From Macrobrachium rosenbergii (lineage: Eukaryota > Arthropoda > Malacostraca > Decapoda > Palaemonidae), in contig NC_089768.1 in the NCBI RefSeq assembly GCF_040412425.1, positions 2,652,501 to 2,716,500 of the forward strand: a stretch of DNA of 64,000 nt, read 5' to 3'. This document shows, one piece after another, positions 9,844 to 24,624 of this stretch. A program made the translations under genes and the position numbers. The notes beneath the pieces were generated by a model that saw only the letters and a list, made by a program, of their open reading frames with translations, was not told the origin of the DNA and did no database searches. The first letter of the stretch is position 1. Every line of letters starts with the position of its first letter.

Positions 9844-12565
9844 TTGACCCTTTTTGCACCTTTTCTTGAGGTCTTATTATCTCTTTCAGGAGAGGGCATG
9901 ACTGAAATGGAGGCAAATACAAGTGGGGTGAAACTGTTGCCTATACCAGCAGAGTCGTCTGACGTCGAGAAGTGCATTATCTGCCAAATGTCTAAGGATG
10001 ATGCAGCCATCAGCACTTCAAATGGGAGAAAACGTATCCGTGAAGCTGCAGAAATCAGAAAGGACAGTGTTGCAAAGCGTTTAAAATCCTTATACAGCAA
10101 TGATGAACATTTCGCGTACCACATGACAAATGAGTGCTACAACTCATACACACTGAAAAAAACATTAGACAGAATTGTTGAAAAAGGAATGCAGGGGAAC
10201 AGACGGAGGCAACTTCAGGTGACTCGGGGGTCCGAAGTGCACGAACACATGCTATGTCACGGACACGTCCTACTCCTCAACGTGACATTTACAGCCAAAA
10301 ATGTGTTATATGTACGTATGTGTAAAACATCAAGGTACATGTGAAAAGTTTCGGATTTCAGAAATGGAGCCGGCCAAAAAATTCTTGGCAGCAACTGTGT
10401 TTCTACAGGATGATGTTCAAGTCCGTACTGGTGACTTGCAGGATGAGCATTCTGTGTTTGGAGCAGACTTGTATTACCATGTTTCATGTATAAAGAAATA
10501 CCTATGTAAATATGATCAGCCAATGAATGCCAGGAAAAGAGCATGGTTATCTGTGATGCCAGAGACAGAGACAGGGCTTAGCCAGGGTGATGGTTATGAA
10601 CTCAGTTATGTTAGAGACTGCATGAATCGTGAACTAGGTTCAGACATTTGTGTAACTAACAGAGAAGTTAAAGTCCTGCTTGCAAATCACTTTGGTTCAA
10701 AAATTTCTTTCTCTAAGCCAAAGCAGGTCAACAAGTCTCAGATGTTTTTCAGTAGCAGTGTAACAGCCGAAAATTTGGCAGAAATTATCCGCAGCACGGA
10801 TCCTATTCAACAGTGTGCAGAAATGATCAAACAGTGCCTATTAGAATTAGATTTTGACTTGCAGGATGGGTTTTGTGATGCTCAGGATTTAGAAACAGGA
10901 ACTGTTAATATGGTAATACCAGAGCCACTTCTCAAGTTTTTTGCTGCACTTTTCAATTTTGATGCGAATTCATATGCAAATGCTTAAACAAATGTATTGA
11001 AAGGTGCTACTGAAACTTCACATTTTGACCCAAGAAATAATGTCCGACGATATCAGAAGCCAGTTGCTTTCTGTCATGGAAATTGGGACCAAAGCTTATG
11101 AAATACTTTGAACAGAGAGACTTATTAACAACACAGGGAGATTCTCCTCAACTATCCATAGAACCAACCTGAAGACATTTCTCAGCATCCACGTGCCAGG
11201 AAAGGAAGTCAGAGGAAAATCCTTAGGAAAACAGAAAGAAGAAGGCCACATAAAGAGATCGATTGAGGTTGCTAGCATCCGAGGAGGGGCAATAGAAGAG
11301 CTATTACAGTATGATGTATCTCCAGCTTCCTATTTGTTTGACAAGGCAGGGCTGATGACCAAAACCATTGAAAAGTTCCCTAGTGCAAGAATTAGAGTTA
11401 AAACTCACCGAGGATGACGCAAGAACACCAGCAAAGGATAGTAATTTACAGACTGCATGTTTAGTGGATGTGATGGCCACCATCCGAAAGGTAAAGATAA
11501 AAAATCTACCGACATTCGGGAAATTCTGTGAACAGTTTTTGGACTATGTATCTGCAGTTGGTCATGGAGCTGACAGGTTTGACTTGGTCTTTGATTCCTA
11601 TGTTGAGGGTTCCATAAAAGATTCAGAGAGAAGACGCCGCCAAGTGAAAGCATCGATTAAGATGAATGTCATAAATTATGACACACCATGACCTATCGGA
11701 GAGGGCAGATTCTGGCCATCAAGCAGTAACAAATTGAAACTCCAGATGCTTCTCCATGAACATGCAATAAAGCGTAGACTAGACCAACCTTCCACAGTTG
11801 AAGTGGCGGCAAGTTGCTTCTCGGGTGCATCAGATGTAGTTGGAATGAAACGAATTATCATCTTATCTGGTGATGCTGATGTCTTTGTTCTACCCACACA
11901 CTACTGGAATGTTCTTCATTTTAATGGTCTGTGCGAACTCTGGGTCAGAGCTGGTGTTGGGGATTCAACTGGGTACATCCCAGTTCACACTATAGCATCA
12001 CGGGTTGGAGAGGAGTTTTGCTATGTGCTGCCACTTGTCACAGTCTGACTGGTTGCGACTATACAAGTAAGGTGGGAACAAAGCATGCAGCCTTGACTAC
12101 TAATCCTTCCGAGTATCTGAAAGATCTGGATTACGGAACAAGTTGTTCTAACACTTTTAATGCATCCTGTGAAGAATACCTAGTACAAGTGTTAAACAAG
12201 AACACTAAGTGCACAACAATGGATCAACTGAGAAACTACAGTACCACCACAGTAAAGGCATATCATTGGAGCAACTTCCCCCAGCTAGCCATGAGATACA
12301 GCAGCATATTTTAAGGGCATATTATGCAACCTATCAGATGGTGAATTTTTTGCACCCTCATAGGTCGACATTACTAGATCCTACTGCGTTTGCCTGTAGG
12401 GCAAAAGATGAAATTTTGATGCCTTTGAATGCACTGAGACCAATTCCTGAAGAATACACGATTATGTGCAACTGCAAAAAATGCAACAACGACAGATGTC
12501 TGTGTCGGAAAAAGGGACTACCCTGCATTAGTTTTTGCAGGTGTCAAAAGTGTTCAGGGAACTGA
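9844..12565 (+). pseudogene. Decayed Academ-like transposon protein gene (PIN/XPG nuclease and Cys-rich tail)
   Basis: Six or more reading-frame segments join into one protein of about 850-900 residues. Frames switch near 10255, 10315, 11000-11190, 11370, 12035 and 12270, and an in-frame TGA sits at 11689. In order: an N-terminal CIICQ...YH...CY block (9960-10145), a second CVIC block (10302), a FGADLYYHVSC(I)KKYL block (10457-10500), a helical middle (10560-10980), a KAGLMTK/KLTEDD region (11340-11420), a C-x-x-x-x-x-x-F-LDYVSAVGHGAD region (11510-11580), then IIILSGDADVFVLP (11850-11895) and HSLTGCDYTS (12037-12066). The last two are the paired aspartate motifs of XPG/FEN1-like PIN nucleases. 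The C-terminus is CNCKKCNNDRCLCRKKG plus C-x3-C-x-C-x2-C. The segment between ASDVVG and MKRIIIL is unusually short, as if an internal part that should carry further acidic residues is deleted. Function in the family is presumably element excision and integration. This copy is dead. Confidence 0.7.
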
Positions 12566-12619
12566 ATATACTGGAAAACGTAACAGTCCCTCTGGATCAG
12601 TTAGGTAATTTTTTTCCAA

Positions 12620-13196
12620 CATGACATTATACTTTCATACATTAAGTGAATGGCAAAATTCTGCTTTTGAATTTCTGGCAATTTTTCTTTACATTTTGTG
12701 GCTCAATTAGGCATAAAAGTGGTTAATATTGCATAGCAAAATGGTCAATAACATGTCTTCTACAGGATTCATCAAGAATAAAAATATTAGAGTGTGATTT
12801 TGACGGGTACTTTCTGCACTATTGTGAAATATTGATTCACATTAGATTTTTGTGACCTTTTGACCTCTCGAGACTTCATTTGGATACCAATTTTCCCTAT
12901 GATGATTGACATGTATAGAGGATGTAAATTTAAACATTTTAAGATGTATTTAGTTGTTCTGTGATTGATACTTTCCAAGTTATAGCGATTTATATTTGCC
13001 CTACCCATAAATTTTGGTACTATTAGAGTGGCAAAAGGCGTTACTTCAGGGATCATTTCCTCGGTTATTGCCAGGTTACCAAAAGTCTGCCCAGACTTTT
13101 TTGATACCCCTCATAGCCTAGTTTGTGGAAATGAAAAGAAACTTTGTGCCTCTTTCATGCGCACGGGGACCCCCTCAGCCAGTGGACTATTACAGG
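12620..13196 (-). repeat. Right terminal inverted repeat of the 9.2-13.2 kb transposon
   Basis: Reverse complement of the left repeat, with scattered substitutions. The plus-strand order is 'cattaagtgaatggcaaaat', 'tgtggctcaattaggcataa', 'cctcggttattgccaggtta', 'gatacccctcatagcc', ending near 'ccagtggactattacag'. An open frame of 101 codons across this end is non-coding repeat sequence and not a gene. Confidence 0.85.
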
Positions 13197-13199
13197 TTT

Positions 13200-14959
13200 T
13201 GTTACAATCAATTGTTTACGGATGTCGTCAACTGACTTTTGCAACTCGATGGGCTTACCTATGGCGCCCTTCAGTCACCGATCGACAGTGCGACATGTGG
13301 TCAGCACTCATCCGTTTCACATCACTGGATTAGGTGAAACGGTATGCTAGCCGACTTAGTCTCTAGCATTTGAATAAAATTTCGGTAAAGATCTAAGAGA
13401 GGCCAATTTTTTCTGATTTAACCGGTGTAATTTTTTATTACTGATTTGTTTATTTAAGCGCTTGTCTTTTACAGAAAAGTACTATCATCGCTGGCAATTT
13501 TACTTCATTAGCCGAAGTACTCCCTCCACACGAATAACACTAGAAGAAAAGGGAACCTCGTGGAAGGAATTGTAAGGTAACAGTCACCGCAATAAAGAGG
13601 GCAATTTGGAATGAATGACCCAAGCGTGAAAAATCCGTGGCATGAAAGTTACCTAATAGTTCATCAACAAAAGTAATTAACTGAAACTAGAAGATAGCTT
13701 CCTCTAATCGTTACAAGAGTCAAGAAAGGATAGCATTCGTTTTAATGAGCAAACTAATAAAAATACGGAACTTCGATGATAATAACGAATGCTTCAAAAA
13801 TGGAAAATGAGCATATCACATCATGAATTTATGAGAACCATAATAACGTTATAAAGCTAAAATGAATCGGTGACGAATAATTTGATTAAAACAAAAGTTA
13901 TCACTGTTATCATATACATATAATGTAAGTCAATGTACTGACAACTGAATTCAACAAGAAATGATAGTACGGACACCCCTGCTTCCATTTGTGGTAAAAG
14001 TGCTTCAAGCAACAACGATAACATCAACAGGAAATTTCTACAACCAGCACTGGGACTAAAATATCCGAGAAGGATAGATTATATGAGTTCAGATTTTACC
14101 GAATGAGAAAAAGAGAAAATACTTATTTCTATTACTTCCAGAGTGAGAGAGAGAGAGAGAGTTGCACTTAAAGACTGTAAAGACCAATTTTCGATCTTAC
14201 TGGATCAATACCCCTAAAGAAACTACTCATTCCCAACAGGAAACCAGCAATGTGTATGTGGGATTGACGATTTACAACTGGCAGATAATAAAGGCCCTGG
14301 GTAAGTTGCTGCAATTCTTCCAAGTTCATCACAAAGCTAAGCGATACAAGACTAGCTTACTTTAGATTATAAGACACACCAATCATTTCAAACCAGGCAC
14401 ACATTAAAGCTCAAAGGCTGAAATGGAACAGCAATTTTTCGCCAAAAATATTCCCACAATATCTCTCACTGAATGCGTAAAATTGAGTACGGGTCCGAAA
14501 TTTATTACCCTGCGTGTCACTGCGCACAAACAGCGAAGGGAATCTGACCAAAGAAAGGTCCTTCATTTAGACTGTGATTTCAAATCCAGTTCGAAGCCTG
14601 ATAACGATTAACGTTAGTTTATCAGAACCAGAATGCAGCAGAAATTACAGCCTCTTGCCAATGAGTCCGCAGGCGAAGACAAACCTGTTAGTAGGGATAT
14701 CGGGTACAGAATGATTCAACGCAGTTCAGTTCTTACATAACTGAAGAAGTTTGAAAGCCAAATGCTAACTGATGTTCCCTCAGCCTAAATGCATAAATCG
14801 CGAGACAATTTCGTACGGACCTACTAATCAGGGAATCACGGAATAAAGAAAATGAACTATAGTGGAGCAACAGATTATTGTTGTTCAGGTTCGGCGATAG
14901 AAAATGAGACGTGAGCTATACATGAAAGCAAACATACATGCATATTCATACACGTAACA

Positions 14960-14960
<1 letters not shown>
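13200..14960. other. Anonymous stretch
   Basis: There are no recognisable genes or long repeats apart from a short (GA)n at 14146-14160. Short open frames at 14162 and 14423 match no family. Confidence 0.5.
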
Positions 14961-14962
<2 letters not shown>

Positions 14963-15035
<73 letters not shown>

Positions 15036-15090
15036 CTGTGTGTATAAATATGTGCGTAAATGTATGTATATATATGTATGTATGTATATA
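14963..15090 (+). repeat. (AT)n to (TG)n to (TATG)n compound microsatellite
   Basis: About 29 AT units grade into 'tgtgtgtgtg' and then 'gtatgtatatatatgtatgtatg'. Such stepwise changes are usual at ageing microsatellites. Confidence 0.9.
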
Positions 15091-15524
15091 GCCACGACAG
15101 GGCAATTCGGCTACGAAAGCCAAAGGGACAAACAGAATCAAGGGCATTTTTGATAGTGTACTGAAATTTTCATACCGACGCTGCTGTTCAGAAGAAAATA
15201 AACGACATGTATGCATAACTGTAGGGCACTGACACTACATAAAACAAGTCAGAAATGCACCGAAGTTACCTCGGCGTAATCGAGTTTTCTGAACAGCGTA
15301 TAATGCTGCAATTAGTTGTTTGATGAATGGAGGGTGGATGATCAACATACCAATTTGCAGCCCCCTAACCTCAGTAGTTTTTAAGATCTGAGGGCAGACA
15401 AGTATTAATGTTAATTTCTTTCAAAAGCCCTTTCCAAAAATTGGAAGTGAAATGCTGTATCAGCTAACTAGCTCATCAACGTTTGTTCAAGTTATTTCAC
15501 AGTATGTAGGTTTAGATTTAGATA

Positions 15525-15830
15525 CACACACACACATATATACTCATACTAGCTGACCAACCCGGAGCTGCCCGGGAAAACTCTGAACGAGAGTCTACGG
15601 GTAGGGGGAGAGAAGAAGGACGGGGAAGAGGGAAGGGGGAGGGTGATGGGATAGTGTAGAGGTAAGGGGAAAGGTGGAAAGGGAGGGGAGGGGAAGGGGA
15701 AGGATAAGGGAAGGGGAGGTGGATGGAAGAGGGAATGGGAGGAGGGGAGAGGGAGGGGGAAGAGGAGATAGCTGGGGAAGGAAGGAGGAGGGGAAGTTGC
15801 ATTCCTCTATTAGAAGAGAGTAAAAGGCAT
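15525..15830 (-). repeat. Dispersed repeat end plus purine-rich body
   Basis: On the minus strand it ends 'cgttcagagttttcccgggc' then 'agctccgggttggtcagcta' followed by a 'gtatgagtatata' tract. The same end is found at 45183-45230 and 47809-47862. The 15600-15790 stretch is nearly pure purine on the plus strand (runs of 'ggggagg' and 'gggaagg'), which corresponds to the GA-rich zone next to the end in the other two copies. Confidence 0.65.
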
Positions 15831-15894
15831 CTCCACTGAACAAAGACAATAAATAAAAAATACTGTATTTCTACCATAGCCTACGTGCTCATGT

Positions 15895-19150
<3,256 letters not shown>

Positions 19151-19154
19151 TGAG

Positions 19155-19286
<132 letters not shown>

Positions 19287-19544
19287 CTAGATTGAATAAA
19301 TACCAACCGTTTTTATGGATCCAAGCCATAGGTTTAAACATATCTTGATGTAAGGACTAGACATTCTCACGGATACCAAACCTGAAGATTTGCAAGAGAA
19401 TGGATTGAGTCTACATTTATCTTTCAAAATCCCAATATTAGTTTTCCGGAATAATAATTTTTTTATTACTTTAAGTACATATTCAAAATCATTATCTATT
19501 CGCTGAAACAGGAAGATACATATAGGCTGTAGGTAAGCATTCAC

Positions 19545-19620
19545 CATTAAACGCGGCGTCGGTGACCCTGGTAGTTGTGACGCCAGATAACCCTCAATTA
19601 ATCAATCAATCACCATTAAA
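19545..19620 (+). repeat. Short SINE-like tail, 'gtgacgccagataaccc' with (AATC)n
   Basis: The segment 'gtcggtgaccctggtagttg' is followed by 'tgacgccagataaccctc' and 'aattaatcaatcaatcacc'. The AATC tail resembles the one at 6405-6415. It is probably a truncated retroposed repeat. Confidence 0.4.
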
Positions 19621-19729
19621 CAATTTACTCTGAAACGTTTTTTCAAATACATATTTTTCAATAGTAATAGAATTCCCCCAAAACAAGTAGTAGCTCAAAT
19701 TAATGCTCGAACTATTGAATTGTGGAAGA

Positions 19730-21190
19730 ACACACTGTGAAGGACCCTTCCACGTCATTAGACACTTCATAGACCTACTGTACTGTACAACGGCTCATCA
19801 GGAAGGCGTCATATGACCTTCCCCAGTTCTGCGCCATTTACCTTCATCTTGCACTTCATTGACATTAAGGTCTTTTCCAATGTTTCTTATTCAAATCTCC
19901 ATTCCTTCTACATGATCAGGCCTTCTCAAACAATGTGATCCACCCTTTTGCCAAACATTTTCGCCATTCTTTCTGCCTATATCCATATTTTTCACCCTTT
20001 CAGCTTTTCTTATGCCACAGTGCAACTGTTTCGACATTTTTTATTTCATTCATCGTAGCGACTTCCAAAAAGACGAGTTGCAAACAACCCCTTCATATAT
20101 TCCCTTTTTGGCTTTCACAGACACTCCAAAGTCTTCCTAATTTATTGCACGCACCTAGCTAAGTTCTTTGCTTAATTACTTCTGTGACTTACCTCTTAGC
20201 TTACCCTGCCATTATATTTACTCCCAAACGCCCCGTTAACATTTTTTAATCCATCTTCCGGGTTTCTGTTTAACCTCATAAACCTCACATTGCAGCCATT
20301 TATTCTCAACTTTTTCCTCTTGTACACACTTCCAAACATTTTCAGCAACTCCTGGCTGCTGTTTCTCTTTACTGTCATCAACTCATTTTCTTTACCACAA
20401 CTTTGTAGCTAATCTAATTTCCTTTCTCTGACTTCGCATCATGTCATTTATATGGCTATGAGATAGCCATGAAAACGAAGCACAAGCCACTTAGTCCCCA
20501 TTTTATTTAAATATACTAATGCACTCTTTACTTAGCTTTAAAGATTTCTAATCCCTTTCAACTCATACCACACATCCTCAACACGTTCTACGTTGTACTC
20601 TTATCTTTAGTGACTCTGTAAGATTTTCCAGTGTTCATGCTTAAAAAAAGCAGCTTTTTAATTTTTTGTTCAAGCTTTTCTAATAACTTTTTATAATAAA
20701 TAATCATTCTACACCCCACCTCCCTTGTCCAAACACATGCCATTCTTTCTCTACTGACCCTGTCATCTGTACTACCATATCAATCAAAATTGTATCATGT
20801 TCATAGTATATTAGGTTACATTATACCTACATTTCTTACCGTTTCCTCTATTACCAATCTTTTATTCAGGGGAAAAATGATCCCCATCTGCTATTTCTAT
20901 GGAACATTTCCCTTATTCAGACACACATTACAAGCCCTAGTCAGTCATTCAATGATAATATCGTGACTGTATTGCATCATCTCACTTGTAATTCCATGTA
21001 TCCTTGGCTGTTACATTTCTCAGCCTCAAAATTGCCACCCTTACATTTTCACCTACCAATTCCACCAGCATTATCATGCTTACACTAACATTGTCCACTC
21101 ACACATCACTAAGCTCTGACTCTTCTCTGTCTACCACATGTAACATAGACTCCTCACTCCATCAGCACACAATAAATTCACTTCCCACAT
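19730..21190 (-). pseudogene. LINE (non-LTR retrotransposon) fragment A, reverse transcriptase
   Basis: Read on the minus strand. Near 20935-20855 the frame gives LNKGNVP..QMGIIFPLNK, matching the LINE reverse transcriptase motif G-x-V-P-x-x-W-x-x-G-I-I-x-P-L-x-K-G. Near 20340-20240 it gives LLKMFGSVYKRKKLRIN...VRFMRLNR, the segment that follows the catalytic FADD box in the same LINE family (copies B and C). Stops and frame changes are frequent and no intact open frame longer than about 60 codons remains. The 3' limit near 19730 is estimated from where LINE-like pyrimidine-rich sequence begins. The element probably belongs to a jockey/I/CR1-like clade, but I cannot place it securely. Confidence 0.6.
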
Positions 21191-21420
21191 AATTTGCATC
21201 TACTGTTCTTGGACCCATTTGTTGTTTACTTCAACGAATGTTATACAGCTGTTATACAACAAAGCTGTTATACAACAAAGTTTGAAAGTATGAAAAGAAA
21301 AGCTCTTAAATTTAATGAGTGAACTGGTGAGGTCCCCCAAGATTTGTTACTGATTCGATACGAAATGAACAGAAATTAGTATTGCTGTGAACATCAATTT
21401 AAAAAAATCTAACTCTACTT

Positions 21421-21623
<203 letters not shown>

Positions 21624-22286
21624 AAATTTCCATAAATACGTTTAGATTTTCTGCTAATCTGTCATTTAGAAAAAAATCAAAAGTAATTTTTAAAAAAGTC
21701 TGAAAATAACAAAGCGACTCCCAGAAAGTGGATCACTGTCAGACTCGTCATGCAAACATATCCAGTGACAGCACTGAACCTGAATAAACAACAACTCCCC
21801 CGTTGTCTATATGCAAACAATGTGTCGGAACAACAGGAATGAGGGTGGGGGAAAGACAATGACCCAAGAAGACGAGGAATTCGTCAGAAAAGCTTAAACG
21901 TCAAAAGGACATCCGTCACTGTCTTGAAACCCGACGTTAACTGTGCTTCTGCTTCTAGGGCACAGGGCAGCATTCTCGAGTGACGTTGATGCTCTGCGGG
22001 ATGGATGCCCGCTCACTTGGTGTGCCTCCCTCCCTGTGGCAGGCATGGAAGGCGGAAGATAACTTGTTTACATACCTTACGCTCACATGACTTCGCAGTC
22101 GTCGACTTTCTTCCTCTTTCCCCTCATTTTCAAAACACAACCGAGTATATAATCTGTTATGATTCCCGGAATTTTGAACTTCAGGCTTAGGTCACAAACT
22201 CTTGATTTCTCTTCATTCGACCTTCTACAAATTCTCGGTTTACAAATTTTCTTTGTCTAAGTATGAAAGATTGAATGTTAATGCCG

Positions 22287-22287
<1 letters not shown>

Positions 22288-22367
<80 letters not shown>
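22288..22367 (+). repeat. (AT)n(GT)n compound microsatellite
   Basis: About 18 AT units then about 20 GT units, directly upstream of the foldback repeat starting at about 22370. Confidence 0.95.
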
Positions 22368-22368
<1 letters not shown>

Positions 22369-22369
22369 C

Positions 22370-22785
22370 CACTAACCTTAAGTTACAAATGTCGTTTAAT
22401 ATCAATTTCACTCAACCTCAGAATAAGCATCCATGGGGAATTTTAAAAGCGATAAGCGATCCGTCACCAGGCAGACTTGAACGACCAAATGGCTGGGGAA
22501 CGACGACTTTTCAGTGACACTACGATAGCCGGATCGTAGCGTCACTGAAGTGGCCGTTGCCTACCCATTCGGTGGCTCGATTCCACCCCGTGTTCTAATT
22601 GTTTCAATTAGTACCGTTACAGGTGTTAGTGGTCCTGGAGTTCCTGCTGAAATAAGGGGGCGAATATATGTTGTGTTCGGTTAATTCTACCAAATTGATC
22701 GCTTATCATTTGTAAGATTCCCCTTTTGTGTTTATTCCAAGGTTGAGTGAATATAATATCAAATGACATCTGTAGTGTGCTGTTT
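22370..22785. repeat. Foldback repeat, family F copy 1
   Basis: The left arm ('acaaatgtcgtttaatatca', 'tttcactcaacctcagaata', 'gcgataagcgatc') pairs with the right arm at 22690-22780 ('gatcgcttatcatttgtaag', 'attccaaggttgagtgaata', 'atatcaaatgacatctgt'). An internal hairpin 'cagtgac(a)ctacgat' / 'atcgtagcgtcactg' lies at about 22514-22550. It is followed by 'ggctcgattccaccccg', a tRNA B-box-like motif. The same arm sequence ends other members at 24325, 50604 and 58840. Confidence 0.75.
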
Positions 22786-22974
22786 GTGAATATAAAAGAT
22801 GTCAGTGTGTGTGAAAAATATCATATATATGTGTGTGTGTGGTTAAATCCAAAATAGCATAAGATCAGAAGAAGGAATCATTTTGTTGCTGTCTGGAACA
22901 GGTTTAACTACACTAAAATTTGCACGTGTTGCATATTTATTTTGAAACGAGTTTGATGGCGCGTACTACTGTAC

Positions 22975-23167
22975 ACTGCACTGGAACCCGGTGCTGCCGG
23001 TCATGTCTCCCCTACCCTCCCGCTCCCACCCTGGATGGACAAGCAGGTTTGCAGGAGGTTGGATGTACCATGTCTCCCCTACACTCCCGATCCCCTACCT
23101 ACCCCGCCCCCACCCGGGGCCGACAATCAAGAAAGATCCACTCGGATTTTATTATTATGGATAGATA
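22975..23167 (+). repeat. GC-rich dispersed repeat, copy 1
   Basis: It contains two imperfect internal units beginning 'catgtctcccctac' (23003, 23071), each followed by C-rich sequence. It ends 'aagaaagatccactcggatt' then 'ttattattatggatagata'. An inverted copy lies at 27390-27665. It abuts the 3' end of the Penelope-like remnant. Confidence 0.7.
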
Positions 23168-24150
23168 ATCGGATCAAGTTAGCACATTCTGTAGGCTGAT
23201 ATTCATGTTCTTATCAAAACTTTTTTTAATAAAACTATACTCGATTATATTTGTCTATTTTGTTATTAGAATACGGCAATTTTTAGCCCCTGTCAAATTA
23301 ATAGCATGATTTTTATCCTTGACATAAACGAAAAGCGCTCTATTATATCGTGCATATCTTATACATTTTTTTATGCTCGTCACTTATCTTTTACAGTGAT
23401 ATACCAGTCTGAGTGACAAAATCTGACATGTGAATAACATGAGATTTGTTGCATGCATCCTTTGCTATTGTCAGGAGAGTTCTTTATCGCTGCATTCTTT
23501 TATTATCGTTGTTCAACGCCACATTAGCATTAACGCCTTTAAGCAGATACGGAATACCTTCAAAGTCATATGGCAGGAAAAGTAAGTTTTTTCTGTTACA
23601 TAATTCTCTACTGTTATTACCAAAGGCTTTTTTGCCGGGCTCAGTACACTGTCCAATAGGATATCAAGATATCTTAACTTCTTTCCTACATTCATAGTAA
23701 CTTTGTTGAATCATCAACATATTCAGGGATACATAAATGTAATGGTCTTGAAAATATTGATGTGAACACTGCTTCCTTAACTTCATTGTTGTGGCCCAAA
23801 TAAAAATCAAATTATGTAAAGATTTTTGTGGTTCTCCCGAATACAATAAAGTTTAAGCTTAATTTTACGTTTGTGAATACTTCATTCTAAAAATTGAAGG
23901 CTAAAATCTAGTCTCAAAGCGTTTCATATATAACATACTTAGTACCCGCAACAGGATTTTTATACAAAAGTTTTGAGAGTAATAGTTCCCGCTGAATTCT
24001 AATTCACAACCATTTACACAAAGTTTAATCGATTGTACCCAGGTATTCTTGCAAAATAGCATTTCCCGTTGTCTGTTATCTTTAGCTTCAAATGCAAGTT
24101 CAAACAACTCACCAACGGATGCTTCAGTGGATATTTCATAACTACAATTC
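23168..24150 (-). pseudogene. Penelope-like retroelement remnant (reverse transcriptase C-terminus and GIY-YIG remnant)
   Basis: On the minus strand, shifting frames give ELFELAFEAKD..., then ELEFSGNYYSQNF (the region just before the G-x-x-M-G-S-P box of the reverse transcriptase). Next comes a thumb-type segment FYLGHNNEVKEAVFTSIF and LHLCIPEYVDD. After that are LLPYDFEGIPYLLKG and NANVALNNDNK, and finally KNSPDNSKGCM with IS-C, where the endonuclease domain should begin. The closing part reads ALFVYVKDKNHAINL, as in GIY-YIG regions of Penelope-like elements. At least four frame changes and several stops are present. A large part of the palm domain between about 23920 and 23840 seems deleted. 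Penelope-like elements normally encode reverse transcriptase followed by GIY-YIG endonuclease, and this order is kept. Confidence 0.6.
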
Positions 24151-24249
24151 AGCTTACAATGGGTGTTTCATACCCAATTATATCTAGGATGTTTGTTGAG
24201 AAAATTTATTGGGTAATATTTTACATACATACATACATATATATGTGTA

Positions 24250-24255
24250 TATATA

Positions 24256-24325
<70 letters not shown>
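24250..24325. repeat. (AT)n microsatellite
   Basis: About 32 units, bounded on the right by the 'aatcagaaagctacaaacg' start of foldback family F copy 2. Confidence 0.95.
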
Positions 24326-24326
<1 letters not shown>

Positions 24327-24530
24327 CAGAAAGCTACAAACGTCTTTTAATATCAATTCGCTCTACCTCGAAATAATATATTTTTCATATATGTTACCGA
24401 AGGGGAATTTTTTTTAATTCCCCTTCGGTAACATATATGAAAATATATTATTTCCGAGGTAGAGCGAATTGATATTAAAGGACGTTTGTAGCTTTCTGAT
24501 TGTATATGAATCACGGTGATGTGATAAAAA
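24325..24530. repeat. Foldback repeat, family F copy 2 (near-perfect hairpin)
   Basis: The left arm 'aatcagaaagctacaaacg', 'taccgaaggggaatt' is followed after only a few bases by 'aattccccttcggta' and 'gacgtttgtagctttctgatt'. The arms of about 85 bp are almost identical, and the centre is 'ttttttt'. It lacks the tRNA-like core found in other members. Both outer ends are next to (AT)n. Confidence 0.9.
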
Positions 24531-24531
24531 G

Positions 24532-24533
<2 letters not shown>

Positions 24534-24618
<85 letters not shown>
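24534..24618. repeat. (AT)n microsatellite
   Basis: About 42 units between foldback copy 2 and LINE fragment B. Confidence 0.95.
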
Positions 24619-24619
<1 letters not shown>

Positions 24620-24624
24620 TATGA

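Larger units (their letters stand above)
9187..13196 (+). mobile_element. DNA transposon with ~580-bp terminal inverted repeats (Academ-like)
   Basis: About 580 bp at each end are inverted copies of each other: 9187-9770 versus about 12620-13196. Between them lies one decayed multi-domain gene on the plus strand. The gene combines Cys/His-rich N-terminal blocks, an XPG/FEN1-like PIN signature (SGDADVFVL, later LTGCDYTS) and a cysteine-rich C-terminus. That combination (XPG-type nuclease plus a Cys8-type finger) is the one reported for the Academ superfamily of DNA transposons, from memory. I could not identify target-site duplications at the ends. The repeats are diverged and the gene is broken, so this copy cannot move on its own. 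Confidence 0.75.
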
